Source: Meandrina meandrites
Taxonomy: Eukaryota; Cnidaria; Anthozoa; Scleractinia; Meandrinidae
Assembly: GCA_963693305.1 (NCBI GenBank)
Contig: OY855914.1
Location: forward strand, 17,353,760 to 17,417,759
Direction: 5' to 3'
Length of the DNA stretch: 64,000 bases
The translations under genes and the position numbers were made by a program. How positions within the stretch are numbered: the stretch's first letter is position 1; each line of letters begins with the position of its first letter. A model generated the notes under the pieces. It was not told the DNA's origin and searched no databases. It was given only the letters and a program-made list of their open reading frames with translations. Of the stretch, positions 63,117 to 64,000 are shown piece by piece.

Positions 63117-63166
63117 TGTAATGTAATGTAATGTAATGTAATGTAAGGTAATGTAATGTAAGGTAG
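63117..63166. repeat. (AATGT)n microsatellite
   Basis: About ten units of GTAAT/AATGT with two AAGGT variants. Confidence 0.9.
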
Positions 63167-63169
63167 ATC

Positions 63170-64000
63170 GTGACGACACAATGTCTGATGTTTTTAGCCA
63201 ATCTGTTGAGCAGAAACTGTTCAGCACGTGCACAATTTGTCATAGTTGTGGCCAATCAGCGCGCTACTTATTTGTTCAGCACGTGCACAATGCATGATTC
63301 ATGGCGTCGATACGTGATCCGCAAACTCACATGTGTGGGAAGCTAAACAACGGCCTGCTTTTAGCTGTTTTAGCCATGCATGGCGGGTGCCAAGAATCGC
63401 CTGCGTAAGGACTGTAGACTGTAACCAGAGGCTCTTCCGAAAAGATTTATTCAAGAAAATCTGGCCAGAATCAATGGAGAAACAAAGAAGATGACCACGG
63501 ATACAGGCAAAGTGAAAACTGCTCACGTTTGTTGCAGTATTGAGCTGAGTGACACTGAATCGCTGCAGAATTATTTCCCTTCGCATTGCCAGTAGATTCT
63601 TCCAGTACCAAGTAAGCTTTATTGAGATTATTTGAAATTTTTATTTCGATGAAAAGTGCGTTCTTTCGGACTGAAAAAAGATCGAACTGAAAGCATTTAG
63701 AATCTGTACGTGACCGCTTATCGAAACAATCTCCGCAGGAATTCCAAACCGCGGTATGGAAATCGCCACGAAATGTTCATTGCTCTAGTTCTACATCTTG
63801 TATTTTAAGAGCACTAAGTACTGTATATATATATTGTAATTGTAGTTGTAATATTGTAATTGTATTGTAATTGTAGCTCGCGCCCCACGACGCGAGGTCA
63901 TAATTTCAAAATAAAGTATTTCTTAGCTGGATGACCTCGAAAGTAAACATTTTATACCTGTTTCTACCGGTATATTTTATTTTAGGCCGCGAATGCCCTA
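63170..64000. other. Host flank, no gene seen
   Basis: TGTTCAGCACGTGCACAAT occurs twice (63216-63237 and 63273-63292), 57 bp apart. A (TATA)/(TTGTAAT)n stretch lies at 63823-63880. No motif-bearing frame. Confidence 0.4.

Overview
This is eukaryotic nuclear DNA, most likely from an anthozoan cnidarian and probably a stony coral. That is inference: the window has spliced host genes, several non-LTR retrotransposon clades, tRNA-derived SINEs, and short inverted-repeat elements of kinds I associate with coral genomes (31.54, 59.37, 25.51 and 14.5 kb). No rRNA or tRNA gene, CRISPR array or bacterial operon is visible.

Host part (1-43.4 kb). Positions 2.8-10.6 kb hold a tandem family of HNK-1-type carbohydrate sulfotransferase genes on the + strand: one broken copy, one intact three-exon gene (6008-8399) and one 3' fragment. 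From 10.9 to 30.4 kb, on the - strand, lie about 19 exons of the E3 ubiquitin ligase gene RNF123 (KPC1). Its introns carry a CR1/L2-like LINE (16.0-20.4 kb), a Tx1/L1-like LINE (25.7-29.6 kb), SINEs and inverted-repeat elements. The stretch 30.4-39 kb is almost gene-free and contains inverted-repeat elements, a 300-bp tandem duplication and LINE debris. A LINE with an intact 1003-codon ORF2 and a duplicated head occupies 40.0-43.35 kb.

Virus-like part (about 43.5-63.0 kb). This is an integrated Polinton/Maverick (adintovirus-like) element. On the - strand it encodes a small zinc protein, an rve integrase with chromodomain, a phospholipase A2-like virion protein, two zinc-ribbon paralogues, an adenain-like protease, a basic core-like protein, a double-jelly-roll-type major capsid candidate, a small basic protein, a minor capsid candidate and a coiled-coil repeat protein. 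Divergently on the + strand come an A32/FtsK-like packaging ATPase, a 750-residue protein resembling phage tail fibres, a 34-codon ORF and a membrane protein; then a VLTF3-like late transcription factor on the - strand and an outward-facing zinc-finger gene at the right edge. A TATA-rich motif sits just upstream of every start codon that can be located. No protein-primed DNA polymerase B is visible.

The element has been invaded twice: a 2.9-kb non-autonomous CACTA/EnSpm transposon (48669-51574, TSD TGT) splits the small basic gene, and a 4.28-kb non-coding transposon with GC-rich subterminal repeats (58162-62441) sits in a 58-bp tandem repeat. At least seven element genes carry single frame breaks, so it is either decaying or affected by indel errors in the assembly. 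One conserved RNF123 exon also has a one-base frame break, which keeps the second explanation open.
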